The translations under genes and the position numbers were made by a program. 64,000 bases of DNA, taken from the NCBI GenBank assembly GCA_029862165.1, contig JAOTXU010000005.1:62001-126000 (forward strand), read 5' to 3'. The first letter of the stretch is position 1, and each line of letters begins with the position of its first letter. The stretch comes from Gammaproteobacteria bacterium (lineage in GTDB: Bacteria > Pseudomonadota > Gammaproteobacteria > Steroidobacterales > JABDKV01). The notes below the pieces were generated by a model. The model saw only the letters and a program-made list of their open reading frames with translations. It was not told where the DNA came from and ran no database searches. Below, piece after piece: positions 8,975 through 18,746 of this stretch.

Positions 8975-11650
8975 ATGAGTAGACGAATTCTGCTTTTTGC
9001 CATCATTTGTCTCGGTGGCTGCGGCACAGTCGAAGCTCCGGGGCCGGCGGAGCTACGAAAGTCGGACAATGTGCCGACCGGCCGCCTATCGCACACGGTA
9101 GTCCCGGTGGCTTATGCGCTGAATCTGACGCTGGTCCCGGAACGCGAAACCTTTAGTGGCTACGTCACGATTGACGTAGACATTCGTGAACGGTTGAAAA
9201 CATTCTACTTGCATGCGTCTGGGTTGCAGGTCAGCGAAGCGCGCTTGCGGCTAGCCGATGGACAGGTGCTCGAAGCAACATTTCACGTTACTAATGTTGC
9301 AGGTGTGGCAGAAATTGCCTTACCCCGTTTGGTCGAGCAACAAAGGGCACGTCTGGAAATCGCATATGAGGCGCGGTTTGGCGAGCAACTGAAAGGGCTC
9401 TATCGGGTGCGCGATGGCGGAGAGTTCTACGCGTTCACCCAGTTTGAGCCCGTCAGCGCACGTGAGGCTTTTCCGTGTTTCGACGAGCCGGTGTTCAAGA
9501 CGCCATTTGAGGTCACTTTGAATGTTGCGCCTGGTCACGCCGCGATTGCATCCATGCCGGAAGTCGAACGCATGCCATTGGAAAACGGATTGCAACGTAT
9601 CCGTTTTGGCAAGACGCCGCCATTACCGACATATCTCATTGCATTCGCTGTTGGGCCGCTCGATGTCGTCGCGGCTCCGGACATCCCTACGACGGCGCAA
9701 CGCAGCGTGCCCTTGCCTTTGCGAGGAATCGCCGCGAGCGGGAAGGGGGGTCGACTGGGACATGCATTGGGCACGACACCTGAGCTGTTGGCGCTGCTGG
9801 AGGCGTACTTTGATACTGCCCATCCGTATCCGAAGCTGGATATTCTTGCAGTGCCCGATTTTGCTTCCGGTGCAATGGAAAATGTCGGCGCGATTACCTA
9901 TCGAGAGAGTCTGTTGTTACTCGGCGACGACGCGCCCGTACTACAACGACGCCGACATGCGCTCGTGCATGCTCACGAAATAGCGCATCAGTGGTTTGGC
10001 AATCTGGTCACCATGCCGTGGTGGGACGATATCTGGCTCAACGAGGCCTTTGCGACCTGGATGGCCTACAAGACAGTCGCGCAATGGAACCCGGAGCATC
10101 GGGCCGGCATGTCGCGACTGGTTCGGCTCAACGCAGCAATGAAAGAAGACGCGCTGACTACGGCGCGCCAGATACGTCAGCCGGTCACTACCAATCACGA
10201 CATCGAGAATGCTTTCGACGGCATCACCTATAGTAAGGGCGGTGCCGTACTGAGCATGTTCGAAAGATATCTGGGCGAGGAGAGCTTTCGCGATGCGATG
10301 CGTTTTCACCTGCGGCAGTTTGCACACCGCAATGCAGACGTGAACGATTTCATTGATTCCGTTGTACGCACGGGGGGTGATCAGGTCGGTGACGCATTTC
10401 GGTCTTTCTTGTTCCAACCCGGCATTCCCATGCTGGCTATGAACCTGGATTGCAGCACTACACCGACGGTCACGATCGGGCAGACCAAGTTCAAACCCAT
10501 CGGCTCCGAGGCCAAAGCCACGCAAGGGTGGATGGTCCCGGTTTGTATGCGTTACGGCAACAATGACGAGCAGCATGAAAGCTGCAAACTGGTGGGGCCC
10601 GAAACTACGACGTTGCCCCTATCGATGGATCATTGTCCTACCTGGTTTTTGCCCAATGCCGACTTCGCTGGCTATTTTCACTGGGTCATGCCGGCGTCTG
10701 CCTATCCCGGGTTGATTGCCGCTGAAGCCCACTTGTCCGCAATAGAACAAATGTCGATTGTTGACAGCATCAACGCGGCACTGGCTGCGGGAAGCATGTC
10801 TGTGGGCGACGCCGCGACATTGCTGGAGATGATCGCCAAGTCGGAACGACCACAAGTTGCGTTGGCAGCAAAAAACTTTATCGAATACACCCGTGATTAT
10901 CTGGTGGTCGGTGAGGAAACACGCAACGGATTGGTTGCTTACGTGGAAAAACTATATGGCGATCTTCCTGCCGTCGAGGCGTTCAAACCGGATTACATGA
11001 AGGAGTTGCCGAGCGACTCGCTTCGTCTGTTTCTGGTGGATGTTGCAGAGTTGCAGGCGTGGTCGCAGGATGAGGCGGTCCGCAATACGGCAACCCATCG
11101 GGCCAGGCAGTGGATCGCCGGTCATGAAGACAGCCTGGCGCCCAGCAGCATCGAGCTGGCATTGCGTGTGGCCATTGCAGATACCGGGGAAGAGGCCATT
11201 GCACCGCTGCTGGAGCGTTTTGAAAATAGCCGTGACGGGCATGAAAGAAAGACTATTCTGGCTGCGATTGCCCGTGTTACCGATCCGAAGCTGGCTGCAC
11301 GGGTCCGGAATATGGCTCTCGGAAAGAGTCTTCGGGTCAATGAGATACGAGGCTTTCTTATAAATCACATTAAGGAGTTGGCCAATCGACCGGCCACCTG
11401 GGTATGGCTCCAACAAAACTTTGATGCGCTGATTAGTCGGTTGCCACCACGGGATGCCGGTCGCCTGCCGGCTGAGATTGCTGGCCGTCTATGTGATGAG
11501 ACTGTGGCAACGGAAGTGGAAGCTTATCTGGCGCCCAGAATGTCCGATCTGACGGGCGGTCCGCGAAACATCGCCAAGGCGGTGGAAACGATAAGACTCT
11601 GTGCGCGGCGGGCCGAGGTGCAACGGCCGCAGGCAGACGAATTTTTCTAA
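8975..11650 (+). CDS. M1-family aminopeptidase, predicted lipoprotein
   Basis: Zinc aminopeptidase of 891 residues that removes N-terminal amino acids from peptides. The exopeptidase motif GAMEN is at residues 299-303 and the zinc site HEIAHQWFGN at H334/E335/H338, with the third ligand E357 in WLNEAFA (HExxH-x18-E). The C-terminal half is alpha-helical and resembles the ERAP1-like C-terminal domain of M1 enzymes. The chosen ATG at 8975 has GGGGGAA 5 bp upstream and gives a lipoprotein signal ending LGGC with C16, so the enzyme is probably anchored in the periplasm or outer membrane. Longer in-frame starts from 8687 would overlap nfeD and lack a signal. It is divergent from nfeD. Confidence 0.9.
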   Translation: MSRRILLFAIICLGGCGTVEAPGPAELRKSDNVPTGRLSHTVVPVAYALNLTLVPERETFSGYVTIDVDIRERLKTFYLHASGLQVSEARLRLADGQVLEATFHVTNVAGVAEIALPRLVEQQRARLEIAYEARFGEQLKGLYRVRDGGEFYAFTQFEPVSAREAFPCFDEPVFKTPFEVTLNVAPGHAAIASMPEVERMPLENGLQRIRFGKTPPLPTYLIAFAVGPLDVVAAPDIPTTAQRSVPLPLRGIAASGKGGRLGHALGTTPELLALLEAYFDTAHPYPKLDILAVPDFASGAMENVGAITYRESLLLLGDDAPVLQRRRHALVHAHEIAHQWFGNLVTMPWWDDIWLNEAFATWMAYKTVAQWNPEHRAGMSRLVRLNAAMKEDALTTARQIRQPVTTNHDIENAFDGITYSKGGAVLSMFERYLGEESFRDAMRFHLRQFAHRNADVNDFIDSVVRTGGDQVGDAFRSFLFQPGIPMLAMNLDCSTTPTVTIGQTKFKPIGSEAKATQGWMVPVCMRYGNNDEQHESCKLVGPETTTLPLSMDHCPTWFLPNADFAGYFHWVMPASAYPGLIAAEAHLSAIEQMSIVDSINAALAAGSMSVGDAATLLEMIAKSERPQVALAAKNFIEYTRDYLVVGEETRNGLVAYVEKLYGDLPAVEAFKPDYMKELPSDSLRLFLVDVAELQAWSQDEAVRNTATHRARQWIAGHEDSLAPSSIELALRVAIADTGEEAIAPLLERFENSRDGHERKTILAAIARVTDPKLAARVRNMALGKSLRVNEIRGFLINHIKELANRPATWVWLQQNFDALISRLPPRDAGRLPAEIAGRLCDETVATEVEAYLAPRMSDLTGGPRNIAKAVETIRLCARRAEVQRPQADEFF

Positions 11651-11678
11651 AAGTTTGCTGATCTCGCCGGGGGCGACA

Positions 11679-11710
11679 CCGCCGCGGACCGACGGCGGAT
11701 AAAACCGCCG
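11679..11710. other. GC-rich overlapping hairpins between convergent genes
   Basis: CCGCCG (11679-11684), CGGCGG (11693-11698) and CCGCCG (11705-11710) can form two alternative hairpins in the 74-bp gap between the converging aminopeptidase and DUF4382 genes. No T-run follows on either strand, so this is at best a weak bidirectional terminator. Confidence 0.3.
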
Positions 11711-11724
11711 CCGGCCCTCAGGTA

Positions 11725-13179
11725 TCAGGCTGGCGGAGAAACGATAATAACGCTTGCGTCGATGCAGCCGTCGATATCTTCGGTCCCGTAAACGTCTGCC
11801 GGTGAACCGGCAATCACGTCGCCCAATTCGATTGAGTTGGTGAGGCTTGTCTCGTCGCCGACCGTAATCTCGAAAATGCCGGTGTCGTCGTCGAGCCGCA
11901 CACAACGATCGCCGTCGTCCGTCGACAGGGTCAGGCCGGCATTGGCCACATCCACCGTAAGGACTTCACCGCTCAGCATAATCTCGTCGTCGTCACCCAT
12001 GCCGTCTTCGGACATGAGATCAAGGACTACATAGGCTGCACGCAGCGTGTCGGTGGAATCGCCACTCAGAGCGACCACGCCTTCGACGAGGGCGATGATG
12101 TCGGGTTGTATCTGATCGGCGCCGACCGGCTCGCCGTCGTCATCGACCACGTGCGTACCCGGCTGCAGCTCCACGGAAATTGTCGAGCCGTCTGCGAAGC
12201 CCTGTCCCGGTGCGATCAGAAAATCGAAACGGTTATCCGCGTCGACCGCGCTCAGGACGGTTCCTTCAAGACGCTCAAATGTGCCCGGCGGCCCGATGGT
12301 GACAACATCCGCGACAAAGAGCCTGCCGTCGTCGCCGAATTCGTCATCCATGGCAAAACGACCGATCACGGTTACTTGATCTCCCACCTGGAGATCCACA
12401 AATGCGGCGGCGTTACCGTCGCTGTCGAAAATACCGGTCTCGTCGTCGATCACTACCGTCACACAATGAGCCGTCCGGCCATCCATTAAGGCATTGTCAT
12501 CCGACGATGAACTTGGGCGCTGCTGGCACACTTCCATGGTGCTGTTGGCCTCGTCGATGGCCGTGATCTCACCGTTGATCCTGACGTTCTTGCCGTCGAA
12601 GCGGTCGGAAAGGACATCGACAAAGACCACGGGACGGAAGCGATACCGTCCATTTCCGGTCATATGAATTGACCGGCGCGCATCCATGTCGAGCTGCAAC
12701 ATCAGGTGGTCTCCCCCGGCAACTTCGAAAGAGCCGCGAGGATTGAGGTCAATTTTGCCGTTGGCTGGCAGACTTGGATGAATTGATTCCACGACATTGC
12801 CATCTTCGTCGAGACCAACCAGTTCAAGGTCGGAAATGCGGAGCCGAATCTTGTCATAGGTGCCGGCATCAATATCGTCGGCAACGACAAACAAATCGGA
12901 GAAGTTTTCGAGCTGTAGCAAATCAACAGTCTCGCTGCCCTCGAACAGGGTCTGCGGATCGCTGCCTCCCAGGAGCTGGATTGATGAAATCGTGACATTG
13001 ATCTCGTCAAAGTGATCGCTGGGGGCGTCCGTAAGGAGCACGGTCACAGTCGCCTTTTCTACCGGAGGCGGCGCCAATTCAACGGGAAGTTCGGTTGTTG
13101 ACCCACCACCACCACCACAGCCGTTGATAGCCAGCAAAACAGTCAAACCGATTGCGGTCAAAGGAAGTCGTCTATTCAT
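11725..13179 (-). CDS. DUF4382/DUF5666-type lipoprotein
   Basis: A 484-residue predicted lipoprotein: signal peptide with lipobox INGC (C21), followed by six glycines in a linker. Residues about 45-190 match the DUF4382 pattern (VTVLLTDAPSDHFDEINVTI, then a DAGTYDKIRLRI strand). The remainder contains several beta-rich modules of about 80 residues resembling DUF5666 (for example VRINGEITAID and GTVLSAVDADN). It is strongly acidic, with many Asp-Asp pairs. The ATG at 13179 is preferred to an in-frame TTG at 13209 because it begins the lipoprotein signal. Function is unknown; such proteins are surface or periplasmic beta-sandwich proteins. It converges on the aminopeptidase gene and is separated by about 360 bp from the sigma-factor operon upstream. 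Confidence 0.75.
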   Translation of the reverse strand: MNRRLPLTAIGLTVLLAINGCGGGGGSTTELPVELAPPPVEKATVTVLLTDAPSDHFDEINVTISSIQLLGGSDPQTLFEGSETVDLLQLENFSDLFVVADDIDAGTYDKIRLRISDLELVGLDEDGNVVESIHPSLPANGKIDLNPRGSFEVAGGDHLMLQLDMDARRSIHMTGNGRYRFRPVVFVDVLSDRFDGKNVRINGEITAIDEANSTMEVCQQRPSSSSDDNALMDGRTAHCVTVVIDDETGIFDSDGNAAAFVDLQVGDQVTVIGRFAMDDEFGDDGRLFVADVVTIGPPGTFERLEGTVLSAVDADNRFDFLIAPGQGFADGSTISVELQPGTHVVDDDGEPVGADQIQPDIIALVEGVVALSGDSTDTLRAAYVVLDLMSEDGMGDDDEIMLSGEVLTVDVANAGLTLSTDDGDRCVRLDDDTGIFEITVGDETSLTNSIELGDVIAGSPADVYGTEDIDGCIDASVIIVSPPA

Positions 13180-13539
13180 TTTAATGTGCGTCCAAAAGTT
13201 GATCCGCAAAGATTACAGGCAAGTCGGTTATCGGGCTAGCCGATAGTTAACATAACGACTGTCTGGTGTGTGTTATCGGATGAGAGTCAGCGAGGGCTAG
13301 ATCATGCGGCGACATTACTGCCCCCGATTACCTGAATATGGCTTCCTGCGTGCTTCAACACGAGACCATAGACGGAACTTGTTAACTTTTGTCGCCGCGC
13401 CTCGACGCTGACAGACGTGACTGGTCCCGCCGGACTAGATACCGATTAGTTCTTGCGACCCATCTCCTGACGGAATCCCGCCATGCCGGTTGCAAGTGAA
13501 CTTTTATCAGATCGAATCTGGATCCGTACCACTAGTGGT
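13180..13539. other. Intergenic region with an inverted repeat, no gene seen
   Basis: This 360-bp stretch separates the DUF4382 gene from the DUF4097 gene upstream of it. No coding sequence is convincing. It holds a perfect inverted repeat TATCGG-N5-CCGATA at 13229-13245, about 50 bp upstream of the DUF4382 ATG, a plausible operator position; no regulator can be assigned. Confidence 0.4.
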
Positions 13540-14460
13540 CTATTGCACGTCTGGCTTTTTGTTTGTTTTACCTGTCGTTGAGATTTCAACGTCACCACTC
13601 ATCGTTTCGATTTGAATGCGGCTGGAACCCTTACCCTCGGTCAATTCAAGCCTGCTGCCGGGAGCGTACTTGCTGGTTCGCTTTGCTTTGTAATCTAGAA
13701 CCGGATCGATGTCGCCGCTGAAGCTTTCAACGTAGTACTCGGTATCGTATAAGTTCTCGAGGTTAAGGTTCACGTCGCCGCTGACAGACTCAGCGTCCAC
13801 TCGCCCGCCTTTTTCCAGGTCTCCACTGCAATCCAGATCGCCGGACACGCTCTTCATATCCAAACGTGAGAATTCGGTGGCGTCGAGTTCGATATCGCCG
13901 CTGACACTTCTGGCACTAATTTCACCGGCGACATCCGTCACCTCGACGTCTCCACTGACGGTGCCGACCATAAGGTTCGACGCAGAGTTGTTTCCTTCGA
14001 TAATAATTTCGCCGCTGACGGTTTTTGCGTCGACATCCTCCCCAAAGACCTGGGTTTTCAAATCACCACTGACAGTCTTAAGCCTTTGGACGCCTTTGAT
14101 GTCGCGAACTGTAAGATCGGCACTGACCGTGCTTACAGAGACACGAGTCGAGTGCGGCACACGAATGACCAGATCGCTAGACTCAAGATTTCTGTGTCTT
14201 TTCCGCCCGTGGTTTTTAAATTCAACCTCGACAACGGCGGTATCGTCATCGACATCAAAGATGAGCGTTGAGTCGTCGCCAAGTTTTCCGGTGACTTCAA
14301 TCCTTTTGTTTGACCAGCCTTCAATGTCAACTGTCCCGGCCACGTTTGATACCTTGAGTTTGCCATTCGGCTTCATGTTGGCCTGCTCGTTAATTGTTTC
14401 GCTACTGATTGCAGAGCAGGCGAAGAGAGCCAGCAAGGGGATATGCAGGTAAATTTTCAT
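13540..14460 (-). CDS. DUF4097-type beta-strand repeat exported protein
   Basis: A 306-residue exported protein with a signal peptide (about residues 1-20; a Cys at 15 is not in a good lipobox). From residue 35 on it is a regular array of beta strands with the recurring pattern TVSGDL / SVSGDIE / SVSGDVN every 18-25 residues, which is the DUF4097 (bactofilin-like beta-helix) signature. Its ATG overlaps the stop of the anti-sigma-like gene by 4 bp, making it the third gene of an ECF-sigma operon. Proteins of this kind are thought to be structural or to act in envelope-stress output; the precise role is unknown. Confidence 0.8.
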   Translation of the reverse strand: MKIYLHIPLLALFACSAISSETINEQANMKPNGKLKVSNVAGTVDIEGWSNKRIEVTGKLGDDSTLIFDVDDDTAVVEVEFKNHGRKRHRNLESSDLVIRVPHSTRVSVSTVSADLTVRDIKGVQRLKTVSGDLKTQVFGEDVDAKTVSGEIIIEGNNSASNLMVGTVSGDVEVTDVAGEISARSVSGDIELDATEFSRLDMKSVSGDLDCSGDLEKGGRVDAESVSGDVNLNLENLYDTEYYVESFSGDIDPVLDYKAKRTSKYAPGSRLELTEGKGSSRIQIETMSGDVEISTTGKTNKKPDVQ

Positions 14461-15002
14461 GTTTCAATCTCATCCGGCAGCGTCAAAGCCACCCTGTTAA
14501 TGTTCGACAGCAGTCCAAGTTCCTGCTGATAAGTGGTGTAAAGCAACTGATGTAAAAAGCCGTTGTTTGGATCTGCATCCAGCGCCATACGAATCTCTGC
14601 GAGACTTTCGTGAATCTCCAGCAGGTTAGCACTGACCTTTCTGCGGGTCTTTGGTGACAAGCGCATAAGGTTGTCATCCAGCGCTGCAGTCAACTCCTGA
14701 CGTATCTGCACCAATTCGGCATCCTGCACGTAAGGTCGTGCCGGTTCGGTTATCACGGCCGCGATCCGGTCCGGACTCACATCTGCCCGGTTGGCCACCG
14801 TCCAGGTGATCGCCGATGACAACACAGCAAGCGCCAAACCGGCCGCCAAGGCAATGGGCCAGACCGATGACCTGCTAGAAGGCTTCGACTGTATAGCCGG
14901 TGTCAGTCGTGATGCAATTACCGGCCACAAATCCCGATTCGGATTGATTTCATCGGGGAGTGCCGCGGCACGCTCCATCAGGGGATCATTTCTATCGTTC
15001 AT
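14457..15002 (-). CDS. Probable anti-sigma factor / regulatory single-pass membrane protein
   Basis: A 181-residue protein with a short cytoplasmic N-terminus (about 45 residues), one transmembrane segment (about residues 48-68) and a periplasmic helical domain, the topology of ECF anti-sigma factors. The N-terminal part has no clear Zn-binding HxxxCxxC motif, so it is not a classical ZAS protein and the anti-sigma assignment rests on topology and position. It overlaps the sigma-factor gene by 4 bp (ATGA) upstream and the DUF4097 gene by 4 bp downstream. It could alternatively be a sensor or scaffold for the DUF4097 protein. Confidence 0.6.
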   Translation of the reverse strand: MNDRNDPLMERAAALPDEINPNRDLWPVIASRLTPAIQSKPSSRSSVWPIALAAGLALAVLSSAITWTVANRADVSPDRIAAVITEPARPYVQDAELVQIRQELTAALDDNLMRLSPKTRRKVSANLLEIHESLAEIRMALDADPNNGFLHQLLYTTYQQELGLLSNINRVALTLPDEIET

Positions 15003-15565
15003 GCGTCCAGCCTTGCGCGTAACAGTTTTCTGGCGCGGTGTACTTGTGCTTTGCAGGTGCCGACTGCCAGTCCCAGCGTGTCGGCAATTTCTTTGTGTGT
15101 GTAGCCATAAACGGCATAGAGCACGAAAATTTCCCGGGCGCCGCTTGGCAAGGTTTGCAGGGCGTCTTCCAGGTCCATGTTTGTGCCGGTATCGCGGCTC
15201 TGCAGATCGACGTCTGTGCCGGTCGGCAGCTCGTTGACCAGCTCCAGGTGGGTGCGCCGCCGTCCCTCACTACGATGACGGCCTAATACTTCATTCACGG
15301 CGATGCGATGTAACCAGGAGCTAAAGGCACTGCGCCCCTCAAAGCGATCGAGTTTCTGCCACGCACTGACAAAGGCGGCCTGTGTGCAGTCTTCAGCTAT
15401 GCCACGATCCGCCGTCATGCGCAGACACACCGCATATATCTTGCCGACGGTGGCACGATAGATTTCCTCGAATGCTCCGACGTCTCCGCCAACGGCTCTC
15501 GCTACTAACGCAGCCTGTGGGTTGGCGTTTTGATGGGCGGGCTTCATTAGTGCGACGGCGGCCAA
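14999..15565 (-). CDS. ECF-subfamily RNA polymerase sigma factor
   Basis: A sigma-70-family factor of 188 residues containing region 2 (about residues 30-95, with YAVCLRMTADRGIAEDCTQAAF and AFSSWLHRIAVNEVL) and region 4 (about 130-185, with LPSGAREIFVLYAVYGYTHK and GLAVGTCKAQVHRARKLLR); region 3 is lacking, as expected for ECF factors. The TTG at 15565 has GAGG 8 bp upstream; an internal ATG at 15547 (six residues shorter) has no obvious RBS, so the TTG is kept with reservation. It starts a three-gene overlapping operon with the anti-sigma-like and DUF4097 proteins and probably activates its own promoter. Confidence 0.9.
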   Translation of the reverse strand: MAAVALMKPAHQNANPQAALVARAVGGDVGAFEEIYRATVGKIYAVCLRMTADRGIAEDCTQAAFVSAWQKLDRFEGRSAFSSWLHRIAVNEVLGRHRSEGRRRTHLELVNELPTGTDVDLQSRDTGTNMDLEDALQTLPSGAREIFVLYAVYGYTHKEIADTLGLAVGTCKAQVHRARKLLRARLDA

Positions 15566-15644
15566 GAGCTGATCCTCATTTTGGACGATCTCACAGATTC
15601 CATGCCCCTGAGATGCGTCCTATGGATCAAAGGTTTACACCCGG

Positions 15645-17168
15645 CTAGCCCAAATCGAACTTGATTCCCTGGGCCAGCGGGAGTTCGCTACCCCAGTTGA
15701 TCGTATTGGTCTGCCGGCGCATATAGGCCTTCCAGGAGTCTGAACCAGCCTCGCGGCCACCACCGGTCTCCTTTTCGCCGCCAAATGCGCCACCGATCTC
15801 GGCGCCCGACGTGCCGATATTGACGTTGGCAATGCCGCAATCGCTGCCGGCGGCAGACAAAAATCGTTCGGCATTTTGCAGATTGTCGGTGAAAATTGCC
15901 GATGACAGCCCCTGTGGGACCTGATTTTGCATGGTTATAGCTTCATCCAGATCGCTAAAGCTAATGACGTACAGGATCGGTGCAAAGGTCTCGGTCTGCA
16001 CGATGTCCCAGTCATTCCTGGCCCGCACGATAGTCGGTTCAACAAAATAGCCCGGGCGGTCCAGCGCCGAACCACCGGTTAGTATCGCGCCGTCGCGATC
16101 GCGTACTGCCTGCACGGCGTCGCTAAAACGCTCGACACTGGGTGCGTCGATCATCGGTCCCATCAGCGTCTGTGGGTCCAGTGGATCGCCAATGCGCACT
16201 TGGCCGTAGGCCTGCACCAACTTGTCGGTGAGATCGTCGACAATTTTCTCGTGCGCAAGCAATCGGCGAGTCGTAGTACAGCGTTGGCCGGCAGTTCCGA
16301 CCGCACCAAAGACTATGCCCGGCACGGCGATCTTCATATTGGCATGCTGGTCAACGATTAAGGCATTGTTGCCACCAAGTTCCAACAGACTGCGTCCCAT
16401 GCGCGCGGCGACCCGCTCACCCACCTGGCGACCCACCGCACAGGAACCGGTGAACGAAACCAGATCAATACGCGTATCGTCGACGAAGTGTTGTGCTAAT
16501 CGATTATCTTTGTCGGTAAACAAGGAGAATATTCCGGGGAATCCGTTTTCGGCCAACGCGCGGTTGCAAATCTGCTGCACAGCGACGGCGCACAGCGGAG
16601 TTTTGGGTGATGGCTTCCAGATACAAACGTTACCGCACACCGCAGCGATGAAAGCGTTCCAGGCCCAAACAGCCACCGGAAAATTAAAAGCGCTGATAAT
16701 TCCGGTAAGGCCAAACGGATGCCACTGTTCATACATGCGGTGTTGTGGGCGCTCCGAATGCATAGTGTTGCCATAGAGCATGCGTGACTGACCGACGGCA
16801 AAATCGGCAATGTCGATCATCTCTTGTACTTCGCCATCGCCTTCGGCCTTGATCTTTCCCATTTCCAACGAAACGAGACTGCCCAGTGGATCCTTGTACT
16901 GACGTAACGCATCGCCGGCCAAGCGGATCGCTTCACCACGACGTGGTGCAGGTACGGTTCGCCACAGTTCGAAAACGGTGCGCGCCTCGTTGATCACGCG
17001 TTCGTAGTCTGCATCAGTCGTTGACAGCACGGAGGCAATTTCTTCCTCGCTGGCCGGGTTAATAGATGCCAGCACGCCACCGCTGTCATCGTTCGACCAG
17101 CCTGACACGGCGGTACAGGTACCGGGATTGAGTGATTTCAGCCCTAGTTGATCCAGGATGCTTTTCAT
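15645..17168 (-). CDS. ALDH7-type aldehyde dehydrogenase (probable alpha-aminoadipate semialdehyde dehydrogenase)
   Basis: NAD(P)-dependent aldehyde dehydrogenase of 507 residues. The catalytic Cys is C297 in [10 protein letters not shown], the general-base Glu lies in [11 protein letters not shown], and the C-terminal segment [20 protein letters not shown] followed by [10 protein letters not shown] is characteristic of ALDH7/AmaB, which oxidises alpha-aminoadipate semialdehyde in lysine catabolism. The chosen ATG at 17168 has GGAG upstream and matches the family start; the frame stays open to 17414, but that part would overlap the promoter region of the divergent DAHP synthase. No other lysine-degradation gene is nearby, so the substrate is inferred from the subfamily only. 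Confidence 0.88.
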   Translation of the reverse strand: MKSILDQLGLKSLNPGTCTAVSGWSNDDSGGVLASINPASEEEIASVLSTTDADYERVINEARTVFELWRTVPAPRRGEAIRLAGDALRQYKDPLGSLVSLEMGKIKAEGDGEVQEMIDIADFAVGQSRMLYGNTMHSERPQHRMYEQWHPFGLTGIISAFNFPVAVWAWNAFIAAVCGNVCIWKPSPKTPLCAVAVQQICNRALAENGFPGIFSLFTDKDNRLAQHFVDDTRIDLVSFTGSCAVGRQVGERVAARMGRSLLELGGNNALIVDQHANMKIAVPGIVFGAVGTAGQRCTTTRRLLAHEKIVDDLTDKLVQAYGQVRIGDPLDPQTLMGPMIDAPSVERFSDAVQAVRDRDGAILTGGSALDRPGYFVEPTIVRARNDWDIVQTETFAPILYVISFSDLDEAITMQNQVPQGLSSAIFTDNLQNAERFLSAAGSDCGIANVNIGTSGAEIGGAFGGEKETGGGREAGSDSWKAYMRRQTNTINWGSELPLAQGIKFDLG

Positions 17169-17299
17169 CGGTCGGGTCTCCAAGGTGACATAAACGCCCT
17201 GACGGCCTTCTGGGGTGGGCGACGATTCTGCCAAGACGAGGCCACATATGCCACTACTTGATTGCGCCCCGGCCAAGCGGTCGATAGCATGACGCGACC

Positions 17300-18679
17300 A
17301 TGACACGAAAACCGGCACAATCTGACTGGCACCCCGCAACCTGGCAGGCGCAAACCGTAAGCCAGCATCCACTGTATCCGGATGCCGCGGCGGTTGAGTC
17401 TGTCGTGGCGTCACTTAGCCGTTTGCCACCCATCGTTACCAGTGGCGAGATCCTCACGTTGAAGCGGCAGCTTGCAGAAGCCCAACGCGGCGAGCGATTT
17501 CTGTTGCAGGGAGGCGACTGTGCGGAGAACTTTGACAATTGCACCTCAGACGCTATCGCTAACAAACTCAAGATCCTGCTGCAGATGAGTGTCGTGCTGC
17601 TGTACGGTCTCAAGAAACCGATCATTCGGGTAGGGCGGTTGGCCGGACAGTACGCCAAGCCCAGATCTGCGGATTCAGAAACACGAGATGGCGTCACGCT
17701 GCCGAGCTATCGGGGGGACCTGATTAATCGGCATCCCTTTACGATGGCTGATCGTGTGCCGGATCCGAGTCTCATGTTACGCGGTTACGAGCGTGCGGCA
17801 TTGACGCTAAATTTTGTGCGAGCCCTGGTCGATGGTGGGTTTGCCGATTTGCATCATCCGGAAAACTGGGATCTTGCGTTCGTTCATCATTCGCCAGTCG
17901 CTGAGCACTATCATCAAATTGTTCACGCGATATCTGAGTCACTCGATTTTTTCGAACTCGTGTCCGGACAGACGGCGACCAGCGGAACCGAACGCGTCGA
18001 TTTTTATGCCAGTCATGAAGGCCTGCATCTGCCCTATGAGCAGGCACAAACACGTTTCCTGGAAAAACGCCGGGGTTGGTTTAATTTGTCGACCCATTTT
18101 CCGTGGATAGGTATGCGTACCGCCGATGTCAGCGGTGCACACGTTGAGTATTATCGCGGCATCCAGAATCCGATCGCAATCAAAATCGGTCCGGCCATGA
18201 GTGCAGAGTGGTTGCAGGAATTGATTGCCATTCTCAATCCGCAAGGCGAACCGGGTCGTCTTACTTTGATATGCCGTTTTGGCGCTAAAAAAGTGGAGCA
18301 GGGCTTGCCGGCAATGATTCAGGCCGTGCGGGCCACCGGCTCACCTGTGTTGTGGAGTTGTGATCCCATGCATGGCAACACGGAATCGACGGCAACTGGT
18401 GTTAAAACCCGTCGTTTCGACAACATACTGGCTGAAGTGCAGTCATCGTTTCGTGTGCACAGAGACATGGGCAGCTACCTCGGTGGCGTACATGTTGAGC
18501 TCACGGGCGAAGATGTTACTGAGTGCACGGGTGGTGCGCGTGGTCTGACGGAAACAGACCTTGCACGCGCCTACAAGTCAACAGTAGATCCGAGGCTGAA
18601 CTATGAACAAGCCCTGGAACTGGCCCTGAGCATCGCTCATGCGCGTGGCCAGCCGGTTGGATCCCAGTCGACGCGCTAG
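17300..18679 (+). CDS. Class II 3-deoxy-7-phosphoheptulonate (DAHP) synthase
   Basis: First enzyme of the shikimate pathway, condensing phosphoenolpyruvate and erythrose 4-phosphate. At 459 residues it is a class II (plant/mycobacterial-type) enzyme, not the AroFGH class I form. Diagnostic segments are [34 protein letters not shown] with the metal-ligand Cys C74, the central [16 protein letters not shown], and the late [15 protein letters not shown] and [16 protein letters not shown]. No added chorismate mutase domain is seen. It is transcribed divergently from the ALDH gene and followed by a strong terminator. Confidence 0.93.
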   Translation: MTRKPAQSDWHPATWQAQTVSQHPLYPDAAAVESVVASLSRLPPIVTSGEILTLKRQLAEAQRGERFLLQGGDCAENFDNCTSDAIANKLKILLQMSVVLLYGLKKPIIRVGRLAGQYAKPRSADSETRDGVTLPSYRGDLINRHPFTMADRVPDPSLMLRGYERAALTLNFVRALVDGGFADLHHPENWDLAFVHHSPVAEHYHQIVHAISESLDFFELVSGQTATSGTERVDFYASHEGLHLPYEQAQTRFLEKRRGWFNLSTHFPWIGMRTADVSGAHVEYYRGIQNPIAIKIGPAMSAEWLQELIAILNPQGEPGRLTLICRFGAKKVEQGLPAMIQAVRATGSPVLWSCDPMHGNTESTATGVKTRRFDNILAEVQSSFRVHRDMGSYLGGVHVELTGEDVTECTGGARGLTETDLARAYKSTVDPRLNYEQALELALSIAHARGQPVGSQSTR

Positions 18680-18698
18680 CCGGGCAATGGAATAGAAA

Positions 18699-18727
18699 AG
18701 GGGGCCGCTAAGCGACCCCCTTTTTTC
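18699..18727 (+). terminator. Rho-independent terminator after DAHP synthase
   Basis: GGGGG and CCCCC arms enclose an inner CGC-TAA-GCG stem-loop, followed by a run of T. It lies about 20 bp after the DAHP synthase stop. The flanking A-run opposite the T-run may make it active from the TPR gene side as well, since the two genes converge here. Confidence 0.8.
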
Positions 18728-18746
18728 GTAATAGCCTTTGTTGTTG

